The notes: generated from the sequence alone by a model not told the origin. A DNA stretch of 48,719 bases from Hyphomonadaceae bacterium (GCA_021731815.1 JAKFWO010000019.1:1-48719), one strand, 5' to 3'. Counted from the first letter of the stretch, positions 38,562-46,809 are shown. Program-made: numbers and translations.

Positions 38562-39557
38562 TCAGGATTTGGGCCCGGTCAGGGCCACAAATACGTCCTC
38601 GAGATCGGGTTCCTGGGTCTTGAGATCCTTGATGGCGATGCCGGCGGCACGAATGCGGTCGAGCAAATCCTCCACCCGGACCGCGCCCTGGCGCCAGGTG
38701 AAGATGAGCGTCCCTTCGTCCGTCAGCACCGGGGCAAGATCGAGGAGATCGGCCGGTGCCGCCGAAAGTCGGCTCGTGGGCTCAATGATCAATGTCTTGT
38801 GGTCCAGCCGCTTCAGCAATTGAACGGTGGATTCATTGGCCGTGACCGCACCATTATCGATGATGGCGATGTGGTCGCATAATTCCTGGGCTTCCTCGAG
38901 ATAATGGGTGGTGAGCACGATCGTCACCCCCTCTGAATTGAGCCGACGGATCATTGCCCATAATTGCCGGCGCAATTCGACATCGACCCCCGCACTCGGC
39001 TCATCGAGAACGAGGATCGGCGGTTCATGCACCATGGCCTTGCCGATCATCAGCCGCCGCTTCATGCCGCCCGACAATTGCCGGACATAGGCTTCGGCCT
39101 TGTCGGCCAGCCCCATGAGCCCGAGCAATTCCTCCGTCCGGCGCTCTGCCCTCGGCACGCCATAAAAGCCGGCCTGCAGCTCCAGCGTTTCGCGCGGCGT
39201 GAAAAAGGGGTCCATGTTGAGCTCCTGGGGGACCACTCCGATCGCAGCGCGCGCCGCCCGCGGATGCAGGTCGATATCGATGCCCCACAGGCTCATCTGC
39301 CCGGCGCTCTTGCGGACCATCCCGGACATGATGTTGATGAAGGTGGATTTTCCGGCACCATTGGGCCCCAGCAATCCGAAGATCGAACCGCGCGGGATTT
39401 CGAGATCGATGCCGCGGAGCGCCATCCTGGCCGGCGAGCGTTTGGTCGCCGAATAGGTCTTGTGAATGCCGTATGCAGCGATGGCGAGTTCGGGAGCAAT
39501 GTCGGGCACGCCGTGTTTTGCGGGCGGGCGAGAGGCAGAACCGGCGTGATCGGGCAT
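38562..39557 (-). CDS. ABC transporter ATP-binding protein (YadG/NodI-like exporter type)
   Basis: ATPase subunit of an ABC-2-type exporter, 331 residues from ATG 39557 (MPDHAGSA); the longer frame runs through a CAGAT repeat. Walker A is LLGPNGAGKS, the Q-loop is VVPQELNMDPFFT, the signature is LSGGMKRR, and Walker B is ILVLDEPSAG. A C-terminal domain of about 90 residues follows, as in YadG/CcmA-like exporters. The expected permease gene is not next to it: sua5 follows immediately. The partner must be elsewhere or outside this window. Confidence 0.9.
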   Translation of the reverse strand: MPDHAGSASRPPAKHGVPDIAPELAIAAYGIHKTYSATKRSPARMALRGIDLEIPRGSIFGLLGPNGAGKSTFINIMSGMVRKSAGQMSLWGIDIDLHPRAARAAIGVVPQELNMDPFFTPRETLELQAGFYGVPRAERRTEELLGLMGLADKAEAYVRQLSGGMKRRLMIGKAMVHEPPILVLDEPSAGVDVELRRQLWAMIRRLNSEGVTIVLTTHYLEEAQELCDHIAIIDNGAVTANESTVQLLKRLDHKTLIIEPTSRLSAAPADLLDLAPVLTDEGTLIFTWRQGAVRVEDLLDRIRAAGIAIKDLKTQEPDLEDVFVALTGPKS

Positions 39558-39565
39558 GGAAATTC

Positions 39566-39622
39566 CAGATATGAACAGATGACCAGATATTAACAGATGA
39601 TCAGATGACCAGATGGCCAGAT
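39566..39622. repeat. CAGAT short-period repeat
   Basis: CAGAT occurs seven times at 8- or 10-bp spacing (39566, 39576, 39584, 39594, 39602, 39610, 39618) directly upstream of the ABC ATPase start. Confidence 0.75.
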
Positions 39623-39733
39623 GAACGGTGTTTGCCCGCCGTCGGGAAGCGCATCGGTCTGGCGCAGGCACACAAAAAAAGGCTACACCATGGGTCTACA
39701 CTGTCGCGCCCGAGGATCAAGAAGAGGATTCCC

Positions 39734-39934
39734 ATGAAGACGACCGCGCATGACGCGCCCGAAACCCTGCTCGCCGATGGCAAACGCGTGCGCTGCGATG
39801 GCGGCGGCGGGGCGCTCGGCCATCCGGTCGTCTATTACGACATGGGCGCGGCCGATGATGTGGAATGCCAATATTGTGGCCGGCGCTATGTCGTGCGGGG
39901 TTCGGCGCGGGCACGGTTTTTGGGCCTCGCGTGA
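39734..39934 (+). CDS. Zinc-finger protein, NDUFS6-like
   Basis: A 66-residue protein with AGAGGA about 6 nt before ATG 39734. Its Cys-(x7)-His-(x15)-Cys-x2-Cys pattern (VRCDGGGGALGHP, then VECQYCGRRYV) matches the zinc-finger domain of the complex I accessory subunit NDUFS6 and its small alphaproteobacterial homologues. The bacterial role is probably complex I assembly or stability, inferred from the family. A longer frame from 39605 is rejected for lack of a ribosome site. Confidence 0.88.
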   Translation: MKTTAHDAPETLLADGKRVRCDGGGGALGHPVVYYDMGAADDVECQYCGRRYVVRGSARARFLGLA

Positions 39935-40009
39935 GGTCTGTTTTCTGGTTGAGGCTCCGCTGTCCGGGGTCGGCTCCGACGCGATTCGGACGCGGGGAGT
40001 AGCGGGTTT

Positions 40010-41152
40010 ATGACGAATGTCCCGGGCAATGGCCCGAAGAAAACCGGTTTGCCCAAAAACGGGCCAGCGAAACCTCCCGGGTCAACGGCACAGCGCAATG
40101 CCATCCCGCCCCGGGCCGCAAAACCCGATGGCGACAAGAAAGTGAGCCTTGCCTTGCAAGGGGGCGGCGCGCATGGGGCCTATGCGTGGGGCGTCATGGA
40201 TTATCTGCTGGAGGACGGCCGCGTTGCCATCCCAGCCGTGACCGCCACCAGTGCGGGTGCCATGAACGCCGTGGCCTATGCCTATGGCTTCATGCGGGGC
40301 GGCAGGGAAGGTGCGCGCGAGACGCTGCATAATTTCTGGGATGCCGTGGCCCGCAAGGGTGCGCTCTTTTCCCCCTTCGCCCAGAATCGCTGGATGCAGA
40401 TGACGCCGTTCTCGCCTTTCGCATTTTTCAGCGCGATGGCCAATTACGCCAGCCCTTATGATCTCAACCCGTTCGATTTCAACCCGTTACGCGATATTCT
40501 CGACGAAATGATCGATTTCGGCGAACTCAATCGCTGCAAGACGATCAAGCTCTTTATCTCCGCGACCAGCGTCGCCACCGGCAAGGCGAAGGTCTTCGAC
40601 CGCACGACGGTGACGCGCGAGGCGGTGCTGGCTTCCGCCTGCCTGCCGCAAATGTTCCAGGCGGTGGAGATCGAAGGGGAATCCTATTGGGACGGGGGCT
40701 ATGTCTCCAATCCGGCTTTGTTTCCCCTGTTTTACGAGGACACGCCGCGCGATGTCCTGATCGTGCATCTCAATCCCATCACGCGGCACGACACCCCCCG
40801 ATCGGCGGCCGACATTGCCAATCGTCTCAACGAGATTACCTTCAACGCCGCCCTCATCGCCGAATTGCGCGCCATTGCCTTTGTCCAGCGTCTGCTCGAC
40901 GAAAACTGGCTGACCCGCACCATCCGCAGCCGGTATCGCCGGATCCTCGTACATGCCATTCGCGCCGACCGGACCTTGGCCGATCTCTCGGTCGAGTCGA
41001 AATTCGACACGTCCTGGGAATTCCTGACCGATCTGCGTGACCGGGGGCGGGAAGCGGCGGCGCAATTTCTGGAGGCGCATTTCAGCGATCTCGGCCGCAA
41101 ATCCACAGTCGATGTCCGCGAGGAATTTCTGGAGCCAGCGCTAAATCGCTAG
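40010..41152 (+). CDS. Patatin-like phospholipase, no cNMP domain
   Basis: Predicted serine acyl hydrolase, 380 residues, with a basic Pro/Lys-rich N-terminus. The oxyanion loop is LQGGGAHGAYAWG. The nucleophile elbow reads TATSAGAMNA, so the first glycine of GxSxG is alanine while the serine and the last glycine are kept. The catalytic aspartate lies in YWDGGYVSNPALF. The dyad is thus present. It is a different subfamily from the patatin at 5149-6933. Its TAG stop directly abuts, and shares bases with, a type A repeat. Confidence 0.87.
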   Translation: MTNVPGNGPKKTGLPKNGPAKPPGSTAQRNAIPPRAAKPDGDKKVSLALQGGGAHGAYAWGVMDYLLEDGRVAIPAVTATSAGAMNAVAYAYGFMRGGREGARETLHNFWDAVARKGALFSPFAQNRWMQMTPFSPFAFFSAMANYASPYDLNPFDFNPLRDILDEMIDFGELNRCKTIKLFISATSVATGKAKVFDRTTVTREAVLASACLPQMFQAVEIEGESYWDGGYVSNPALFPLFYEDTPRDVLIVHLNPITRHDTPRSAADIANRLNEITFNAALIAELRAIAFVQRLLDENWLTRTIRSRYRRILVHAIRADRTLADLSVESKFDTSWEFLTDLRDRGREAAAQFLEAHFSDLGRKSTVDVREEFLEPALNR

Positions 41153-41262
41153 AGCATTTTCAAGGAAATCCGAGCCGAATGTCTGAATTGAAAATGCTCA
41201 GATTCAATGACTTAGAGCGCGTTTAGGCGAAAGCCAGACTCCACTTTTTCTGAACGCGCTCT
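41151..41262. repeat. Palindromic repeat type A, diverged copy
   Basis: Same two-hairpin layout as the other type A copies but with more substitutions (CTCAGATTCAATGACTTAGA in the middle, GCGTTTAGGC in the second stem). Its first bases AG are the last two bases of the patatin TAG stop. Confidence 0.88.
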
Positions 41263-41310
41263 GGTTGTGGAACTTCAACAGGTTGTCCATTGCTCGCCAG
41301 CTGGTATCAA

Positions 41311-41339
41311 TGGGATGCAAATGTCAGAATCAAACCACT
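41311..41339. repeat. Half of a type C palindrome at the ubiG stop codon
   Basis: The stretch from TGGGATGCAAATGTC to CAAACCACT equals the right arm of a type C element; the left arm is absent. It runs into the ubiG TAG stop (41340-41338, minus strand), again reading CTAG at the junction. Confidence 0.8.
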
Positions 41340-42108
41340 AGCCATTTCCCGGCCCGGTTTTTTCGGCACCGAGCATGTAATTGACCGAACAATCGGGCGT
41401 GAGGACAAAACGATCGGCGAGGGGCTGCCATGTCACGCCGATTGGCGGGTGGACGCGCAGGCCGACCGCCTCGAGCCCTCCGGCCAATTCCTCGGGGCGG
41501 ATAAATTTGTCGAATTCATGCGTGCCCGCCGGCAGCCAGCGCAACACATATTCGGCCAGACCGATGGCCAGCGCGCGTGCCCTCAGCGTGCGGTTGATGG
41601 TGGCGGCAAACAACAATCCACCCGGCCCCAAGGCGCGGGCGGCGGCGGCGTAGAAATCCGGCAGGCTCTCGACATGTTCGAGCACTTCCATGGCCAGAAC
41701 CACGTCGAAGGCGTCGATATGCGTGTCGGAAAAATGCTCGATCGCACCGGTTTCGTAGTGGATCGCGAGCCCCATCATTTCGGCATGGGCACTGGCGGCG
41801 GCGATGCCTTCGGGGGCTGCGTCCAGTCCGGTCACGTCCGCACCAAGCCTTGCGAGGGGCTCGGACAACAACCCGCCGCCGCAGCCAATATCGAGGATCG
41901 AAAGCCCGATCAGCGGCCGCCGCAAGTCCGGATCGCGCCCCAGCCTGCGGCAGATTTCATCGCGCAGGAAACCAATTCGCAATGGGTTGAGCCGGTGCAA
42001 CGGGCGCATCGGCCCGTCTTCCGCCCACCAGTGATCCGCAAGCGCGCCGAATTTTTCGGCCTCGCGAGGCGAGACGGAGGGGGCCTGCGGGATTTCCGGA
42101 ATGCTCAA
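41338..42108 (-). CDS. ubiG: Ubiquinone biosynthesis O-methyltransferase
   Basis: SAM-dependent O-methylation of two hydroxyls in ubiquinone synthesis. 256 residues from TTG 42108. That start has GGAGG about 7 nt upstream and overlaps the stop of the XRE gene as TTGA; an upstream ATG at 42183 would overlap that gene by 79 nt. Signature features: ADHWWAEDGPMRPLHRLNPLRI, motif I LDIGCGGGLLSEPLARLGA, MEVLEHV, and the C-terminal SVNYMLGA. Its stop codon abuts half of a type C repeat. Confidence 0.96.
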   Translation of the reverse strand: MSIPEIPQAPSVSPREAEKFGALADHWWAEDGPMRPLHRLNPLRIGFLRDEICRRLGRDPDLRRPLIGLSILDIGCGGGLLSEPLARLGADVTGLDAAPEGIAAASAHAEMMGLAIHYETGAIEHFSDTHIDAFDVVLAMEVLEHVESLPDFYAAAARALGPGGLLFAATINRTLRARALAIGLAEYVLRWLPAGTHEFDKFIRPEELAGGLEAVGLRVHPPIGVTWQPLADRFVLTPDCSVNYMLGAEKTGPGNG

Positions 42109-42335
42109 TCCCCGTCCTCCGGTGCCGGGTCCTCGGGGGCGAATTGCAGAATATCGCCCGGCTGGCATTTCAGCTCGCGGCACAGGGCATCAAGCGTCGA
42201 GAACCGGATGGCGCGCGCCTTCCCGGTCTTGAGGATCGACAGATTGGCGATGGTGATGCCGACGCGGTCGCATAATTCCGTGAGCGACATGCGTCGCTCC
42301 AGCAACATGCGGTCGAGGGTGACGCGAATACCCAT
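42105..42335 (-). CDS. XRE-family HTH regulator (YozG-like)
   Basis: A 76-residue Cro/C1-type DNA-binding protein: LTELCDRVGITIANLSILKT is the helix-turn-helix, and LDALCRELKCQPGDIL the conserved third/fourth helix. It begins 5 nt after the DUF2975 gene. Such HTH-plus-DUF2975 pairs are common in bacteria and are presumed to be a membrane protein with its regulator. Its stop overlaps the ubiG TTG start, so ubiG translation is tied to it. Confidence 0.9.
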   Translation of the reverse strand: MGIRVTLDRMLLERRMSLTELCDRVGITIANLSILKTGKARAIRFSTLDALCRELKCQPGDILQFAPEDPAPEDGD

Positions 42336-42340
42336 GGCGA

Positions 42341-42892
42341 TCAGATCGTCATCTGTTCTTCAGCGCGCAGGCGCGCGCCTTCATCAAAGATCTGGGCGAG
42401 CACCAGAAGAACGATCACCGCCATCCAGGCCGGAATATTGAAATCAAGGTCGGTCCTGATCGCGCCGCCCCCGAGTTTTCCGAAAGCCCGTGTGAGGGCT
42501 TCGACAATGCCCGGCATGATGTAGGAGGCAAGGGTAAGCGCGGCGATTGCCACAGCCAGCACCCGGATGCGGCGGGCATTTTCGGGGACGAAGGGATCTC
42601 CGGCCTCCAGCGATGCGATGATGCGCCGCAAGGCCGTCGTGACGAAAATCGCCCCGATCCCGATGATGACGCAGCCGATTGCGCCGAGCAAAAGCGCGTG
42701 CCAGCCATTGGGTTGCGCCTGAATTTGCAGGATACTCGGCAGCTTGATCTCGCCCCCTCCGTTCATGGCGATGATCGCCAGCAGGGCCAGAAGCAGCACC
42801 CCGAACGCGGTCAGGCCCCAGGAGGCGGCGACCGCGATATCAAGCGCCACCCGCAGAATTCCGGTGCTCCACGATCGCAAGGGTTTGGCCAT
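42341..42892 (-). CDS. DUF2975 membrane protein
   Basis: 183 residues, four predicted spans. ATG 42892 has GGAGG about 7 nt before it; the longer frame to 43057 runs through a 14-bp tandem repeat. The central segment (ALRRIIASLEAGDPFVPENA, then RRIRVLA) is the DUF2975 signature. Function unknown; paired with the XRE gene downstream in the usual way. Divergent from sufE. Confidence 0.85.
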   Translation of the reverse strand: MAKPLRSWSTGILRVALDIAVAASWGLTAFGVLLLALLAIIAMNGGGEIKLPSILQIQAQPNGWHALLLGAIGCVIIGIGAIFVTTALRRIIASLEAGDPFVPENARRIRVLAVAIAALTLASYIMPGIVEALTRAFGKLGGGAIRTDLDFNIPAWMAVIVLLVLAQIFDEGARLRAEEQMTI

Positions 42893-42998
42893 GAATATCC
42901 TCCGGCTGCGTCCATACCGGGTGCCAGACCCGGAGCGCAAGTCTATTGTCGCAAGCCCATCGGCGCGGACCCTGCAAGTTCCGAACCGCAATCCCCGA

Positions 42999-43040
42999 TC
43001 CCCGGAATGAGACCCCCGGAATGAGACCCCCGGAATGAGA
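42999..43040. repeat. 14-bp tandem repeat, three copies
   Basis: TCCCCGGAATGAGA, then CCCCCGGAATGAGA twice, in the divergent region between the DUF2975 gene and sufE. Confidence 0.85.
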
Positions 43041-43043
43041 CCA

Positions 43044-43073
43044 TTGATCCGGCGCATAATCTATTCTTATAGC
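43044..43073 (+). promoter_or_regulatory. Candidate promoter of sufE
   Basis: TTGATC and TATAGC are separated by 18 nt, each a 4-of-6 match to the housekeeping consensus, about 100 bp before sufE. It lies immediately after a tandem repeat. By eye only. Confidence 0.35.
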
Positions 43074-43171
43074 CATGTTTGCGTCAAATCCGCATCTCGG
43101 CCAGGATCGAAAATAAAGCGGGGACCTTTCCCCTGATATTGGCCATAACGGGGCTTGCATGCGAAAAATTC

Positions 43172-43645
43172 ATGGCGACCATGGCTGAAACCTCGACCAC
43201 GGCTCCTGCAGTCCATGACATCAGCGCGCGCGCTGCCGAAATCGCGGATGATTTTGCGCTTCTGACGGATTGGGAGGATCGCTTCGCTTTTCTGATGGAG
43301 GCGGGGGCCGAAATGCAGCCCCTCGAACCCGGAGAGCGCATTGGGGACAACAAGGTGCGGGGTTGCGCGAGCCAGGTGTGGCTGGTCTCGGGGATCTCTG
43401 ATTCCCCTCATGGCAAGGTCCTGCGATTGCGCGGGGAATCGGATGCGCTTTTGGTGACGGGGTTGGTTGCGCTTGTCGTGCGCCTGTTCGACGGGCAAAA
43501 GCCCGAGGCGGTGCTCGCCTTCGATGCGCGGCAATTCTTCGATCGCCTGGGCTTGCGCGGTGCCTTGACTCCGCAACGCTCCAACGGCCTTTCGGCGATG
43601 CTGGAACGGGTGCGCGCCGATTGCGCTGCCCATGGCAACAATTGA
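43172..43645 (+). CDS. sufE: SufE-family cysteine desulfurase sulfur acceptor
   Basis: About 157 residues from ATG 43172 (ATG 43181 is equally possible; neither has a strong ribosome site). SufE takes persulfide sulfur from SufS for Fe-S cluster assembly. The active-site cysteine is in VRGCASQVWL, and the flanking DDFALLTDWEDRFAFLMEAG and GLSAMLERVRA are typical. It is not next to other suf genes. The flavoprotein gene follows within 20 nt, so they form an operon. Confidence 0.93.
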   Translation: MATMAETSTTAPAVHDISARAAEIADDFALLTDWEDRFAFLMEAGAEMQPLEPGERIGDNKVRGCASQVWLVSGISDSPHGKVLRLRGESDALLVTGLVALVVRLFDGQKPEAVLAFDARQFFDRLGLRGALTPQRSNGLSAMLERVRADCAAHGNN

Positions 43646-43663
43646 AGCAAGAGGATGGCCTCG

Positions 43664-44350
43664 ATGGATGATTTGAAGGATGCGCCTTCCGGCTTTGTGC
43701 CGCTTCAGGGTTTTGCCCGCCGGAGCGGGGCTGAAATCACCCGGGCGGCCGGGGAAATGGCGGACAGGCTGGCCTTGCGGCGCACGATCCGGGAATTCTC
43801 CGCCGAACCGGTGCCGCGTGCGGCCATCGAGGCCGCGATCCGCGCCGCGGGCTCGGCACCTTCGGGGGCCAACAAGCAGCCCTGGCATTTCGTGGCCATC
43901 TCTGATCCGGGGCTGAAGCACGAAATCCGCGAGGCGGCCGAGGAAGAGGAGCGCGCCTTTTATGCCGGTCGCGCGGGCGAGGAATGGCTGCGCGATCTCC
44001 GGATCTTTGGCACTGACTGGCGAAAACCGTTTCTTGAGATTGCGCCCTGGCTGATCGTCGTCTTCCAGCAGAATTATGCGCTCGATCCCCTGACCGGCCA
44101 GCGCGGCAAGCATTATTATGTCCAGGAAAGCGTGGGCATTGCGAGCGGCCTGTTGCTCGCGACCTTGCATCTGTCGGGGCTTGCGACCCTCACCCATACA
44201 CCGAGCCCGATGAATTTCCTCCGCACGCGGCTGGAACGGCCGGTCAATGAGCGCGCGGTGATGATCGTGGTCACGGGCTATCCGGCGGATAATGTCATGG
44301 TTCCCGATATTTCACGGCGGACGCTTGAACAGATTTCGGTGTTTCGCTGA
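43664..44350 (+). CDS. Nitroreductase-fold flavoprotein, iodotyrosine-deiodinase-like
   Basis: FMN enzyme of the nitroreductase superfamily, 228 residues from ATG 43664 (AGAGG 9 nt upstream; ATG 43655 is too close to it). The layout follows iodotyrosine deiodinase (IYD) closely: RRTIREFSAEPVP, AAGSAPSGANKQPWHFV, GLKHEIREAAEEEE, KHYYVQESVGIASGLLLATL, GYPADNVMVPD. IYD binds the halotyrosine zwitterion through Glu, Tyr and Lys (157, 161 and 182 in human). The equivalents here are Glu96, Tyr100 and Lys121 with identical spacing (4 and 21). Reductive dehalogenation of halotyrosines is therefore plausible; it is not proven. Downstream of sufE. Confidence 0.85.
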   Translation: MDDLKDAPSGFVPLQGFARRSGAEITRAAGEMADRLALRRTIREFSAEPVPRAAIEAAIRAAGSAPSGANKQPWHFVAISDPGLKHEIREAAEEEERAFYAGRAGEEWLRDLRIFGTDWRKPFLEIAPWLIVVFQQNYALDPLTGQRGKHYYVQESVGIASGLLLATLHLSGLATLTHTPSPMNFLRTRLERPVNERAVMIVVTGYPADNVMVPDISRRTLEQISVFR

Positions 44351-44579
44351 AATCCGGGCCGGCGGGGGACAGGAACCCGATCTCTGGACACAGTCCGGTC
44401 CAAAAAGACCTGAAAAGGCCGCACTCTAAATTATTCCTTTGTTTTCATGGTGTTCGCAAGAATTTTTCCATGAAGACAAAGACTAAATCCGTCCGATGGA
44501 CGGAATTTGCAGGGGCTATTCCGGCGAAAATGAGTGAGCCACCCTTACGAAGATCCCGCTTCCGGGCCTCGCCACGCCC

Positions 44580-45860
44580 TCAGTGCGGCATTCCCATCCG
44601 CTTGGCAAAGCGCGCGGCACCGTTAACGCCGGTCTTCGGGCCGATGGCGGCGGCGGCGATCGGGCCGGCAGCCGCGCGGGCAGCGATCTCGCGCACATCT
44701 GCGGCCGAAACCGCATCGACGCGCGCGGCGATCTCCGACAGGCGCATGACCGTGCCGCGCGCAAATATCTGCGCTGCCATCCATTCGAGCCGCCCCAGAG
44801 GCTGTTCGGCCCCCATCAGGATCTGCGCCTTGAGCATGGTCCGCGCGCGGGCCAGCTCGTCGGGCCTCGGCCCATGTTCGGCGAGGTCGAGCAGGATTTC
44901 GGCGATCGCTTCGGCGGCTTCCCCGGCGCGGGCGGGCGCGGTCGCGCAATAGATCCCGATCCGGCCAATATCCGACCAGGTCTCGTTATAGGAATCAATC
45001 GTGTAAGCGAGGCCACGCTTCTCACGGATCTCCTGGAAGAGCCGCGAGGACATGCCACCGCCAAAAATTTCGGCAAAGACCCGGCTGGCATGGAACAAGG
45101 GATCAAGCTGCGAGGGTCCGGGTGCCGAGAAAACCAGATGGGTCTGTTCGAGTTTCCGGATCTCGCTCAAGAAACCGGCCTGTGCGACCGGCGCCGCTAT
45201 TGCGCCCTCTGGCGCGGCATCCGCCTCGGCCTTCAGCGCGCCAAATCGCTGCTCGATCAACGAAAGCGCGGCCTTGTCGTCAAAAGCTCCCGACAGTCCG
45301 ACAATGATCCGCTCGGGGCGCAGAAATTGTTGGCGCAGGCGGTCGAGCGCCGGCGCGTCGATCCCTTCCAGCGAAAGCGGGTCGCCCAGAATGGGCCGCG
45401 CCAGCGCATGGCCGCGAAACGCGACGGTTTGGGCGAGCGTGAAGACATGATCGTCCGGCGTGTCGCGCGCCTCGCCCATTTCCTGCAGGATGACATCGCG
45501 TTCGCGCGCGATCTCGGCCGGCGGCAGATCGGGAACCAGCACGGCGGCCGACACAAGATCGAGCGTCGGCACCGCATTTTCGCCAAGGGTTCGCGCATAA
45601 TAGGTGGTGCGTTCATAGCCCGCACCGGCATTCATATTGGCACCCAGCGCCTCGACGGCCTCGGCAAAAGCACGGGCATCGCGTCCCCCGGTGCCCTTGA
45701 AGGCCATATGTTCGAGGAAATGCGCCGCGCCCGCCAGTTCCGCAGGTTCGTGGCGCGCGCCCGCATCCACCCACACGCCAAGCGCCGTTGAAGCCAGCCC
45801 CGGCAGCGGGTCGAACACGACCCGCACGCCATTGGCCAAATGATGGATGAGCGGTTGCAC
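44580..45860 (-). CDS. M16-family zinc metallopeptidase
   Basis: Homologue of the mitochondrial processing peptidase beta subunit, 426 residues. The inverted zinc motif HFLEH is at 47-51 and the third ligand Glu127 lies at the expected 76-residue distance, so the enzyme looks active. The start is GTG 45860. A Gly-rich segment GGGMSSRLFQEIREKRGLAY matches the family's C-terminal half. The substrate is unknown; bacterial relatives degrade peptides. It follows rpsD by 17 nt on the same strand, so it is probably co-transcribed. Confidence 0.93.
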   Translation of the reverse strand: MQPLIHHLANGVRVVFDPLPGLASTALGVWVDAGARHEPAELAGAAHFLEHMAFKGTGGRDARAFAEAVEALGANMNAGAGYERTTYYARTLGENAVPTLDLVSAAVLVPDLPPAEIARERDVILQEMGEARDTPDDHVFTLAQTVAFRGHALARPILGDPLSLEGIDAPALDRLRQQFLRPERIIVGLSGAFDDKAALSLIEQRFGALKAEADAAPEGAIAAPVAQAGFLSEIRKLEQTHLVFSAPGPSQLDPLFHASRVFAEIFGGGMSSRLFQEIREKRGLAYTIDSYNETWSDIGRIGIYCATAPARAGEAAEAIAEILLDLAEHGPRPDELARARTMLKAQILMGAEQPLGRLEWMAAQIFARGTVMRLSEIAARVDAVSAADVREIAARAAAGPIAAAAIGPKTGVNGAARFAKRMGMPH

Positions 45861-45877
45861 CCGGTCGGGATCAGCGA

Positions 45878-46492
45878 TCAGGACGAATAGAATTCGACGA
45901 CGAGATTGGGCTCCATCCGCACGGGATAGGGCACTTCCTCCAATTGCGGCACGCGCACATAAGATGCGGTCATTTTGGAGTGATCGACGCTGAGATAATC
46001 GGGCACGTCGCGCTCGGGCAGGCTGACGGCCTCGAGGACAAGGCCCATATTGCGTGAACGCTCGCGCACTTCCACCACATCACCCGGCTTCACCGAATAA
46101 GACGCGATATTGACCCGCCGCCCATTGACCAGAATATGGCCGTGATTGACGAATTGGCGCGCGGCAAAAATGGTCGGCACGAATTTCGCGCGATAGACCA
46201 AAGCGTCGAGCCGGGATTCGAGCAGGCCGATCAGGTTCTGCGAGGTATTGCCCTTCTTGCGCAGGGCATCCTTGTAGATCCGGGAAAACTGGCGCTCGGT
46301 GATATTGCCGTAATAGCCCTTGAGTTTTTGCTTGGCCATTAGCTGGAGGCCGTAATCGCTCACCTTGCCCTTGCGCTGGCCATGTTGGCCGGGGCGCGTT
46401 TCGCGGGCATTATAGGGCGATTTGGGGCGGCCCCAGATATTTTCACCGACCCGGCGGTCGATCTTGTGCTTGGCATTGATCCGTTTGGACAT
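45878..46492 (-). CDS. rpsD: 30S ribosomal protein S4
   Basis: Primary 16S rRNA-binding protein, 204 residues from the ATG at 46492 ([14 protein letters not shown]), which has GAGGAAA upstream. It has the S4 RNA-binding fold ([20 protein letters not shown] and [15 protein letters not shown]) and the C-terminus [16 protein letters not shown]. The longer frame to 46741 is not conserved. As usual in alphaproteobacteria it is separate from the main ribosomal protein operons. Confidence 0.97.
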   Translation of the reverse strand: MSKRINAKHKIDRRVGENIWGRPKSPYNARETRPGQHGQRKGKVSDYGLQLMAKQKLKGYYGNITERQFSRIYKDALRKKGNTSQNLIGLLESRLDALVYRAKFVPTIFAARQFVNHGHILVNGRRVNIASYSVKPGDVVEVRERSRNMGLVLEAVSLPERDVPDYLSVDHSKMTASYVRVPQLEEVPYPVRMEPNLVVEFYSS

Positions 46493-46809
46493 GATTTCCT
46501 CAAAAAAACCGTAATTGCCCCCGATTGGCGATCGGAGGGCAGAAAGCGACAACAGCGCGGTCCGGCCGCGGGGCGTCCAAAAGCCCCGGCGGCGATGATC
46601 CGGAAGCCGCCTTGCAGCGGGATCCGGACGAACGGCGGCGCACGCGCGACCCGTCAACGGGGGCAGCCAGCCACCCGCAAAGCCGGGGTTTGTGGCCGCC
46701 GGCATCGGAAAAGTCAAGCGCGGGCACGGGATGCTTCTCATGTAAAATTCGCGAGATCACTAATTTAATTTTCTTGTAATTAGAAAAACTATGAATTAAA
46801 AGAAGCCAC
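46493..46809. other. Divergent intergenic region, rpsD / sdpR-like gene
   Basis: About 317 bases. The first 240 are GC-rich rpsD leader with no recognisable structure. The last 60 are markedly AT-rich and should hold promoters for both directions and the candidate operator listed separately. Confidence 0.55.
46760..46783. promoter_or_regulatory. AT-rich dyad, candidate autorepressor site
   Basis: CTAATT and AATTAG flank a 12-nt AT-rich spacer, about 27 bp before the ArsR-type gene. ArsR/SdpR repressors commonly bind AT-rich dyads over their own promoter. Sequence appearance only. Confidence 0.4.

Noticed and set aside
44488-44504. Hairpin TCCGTCC/GGACGGA as terminator between the deiodinase-like and M16 genes
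   Set aside because: Short stem with no T-run on either strand.
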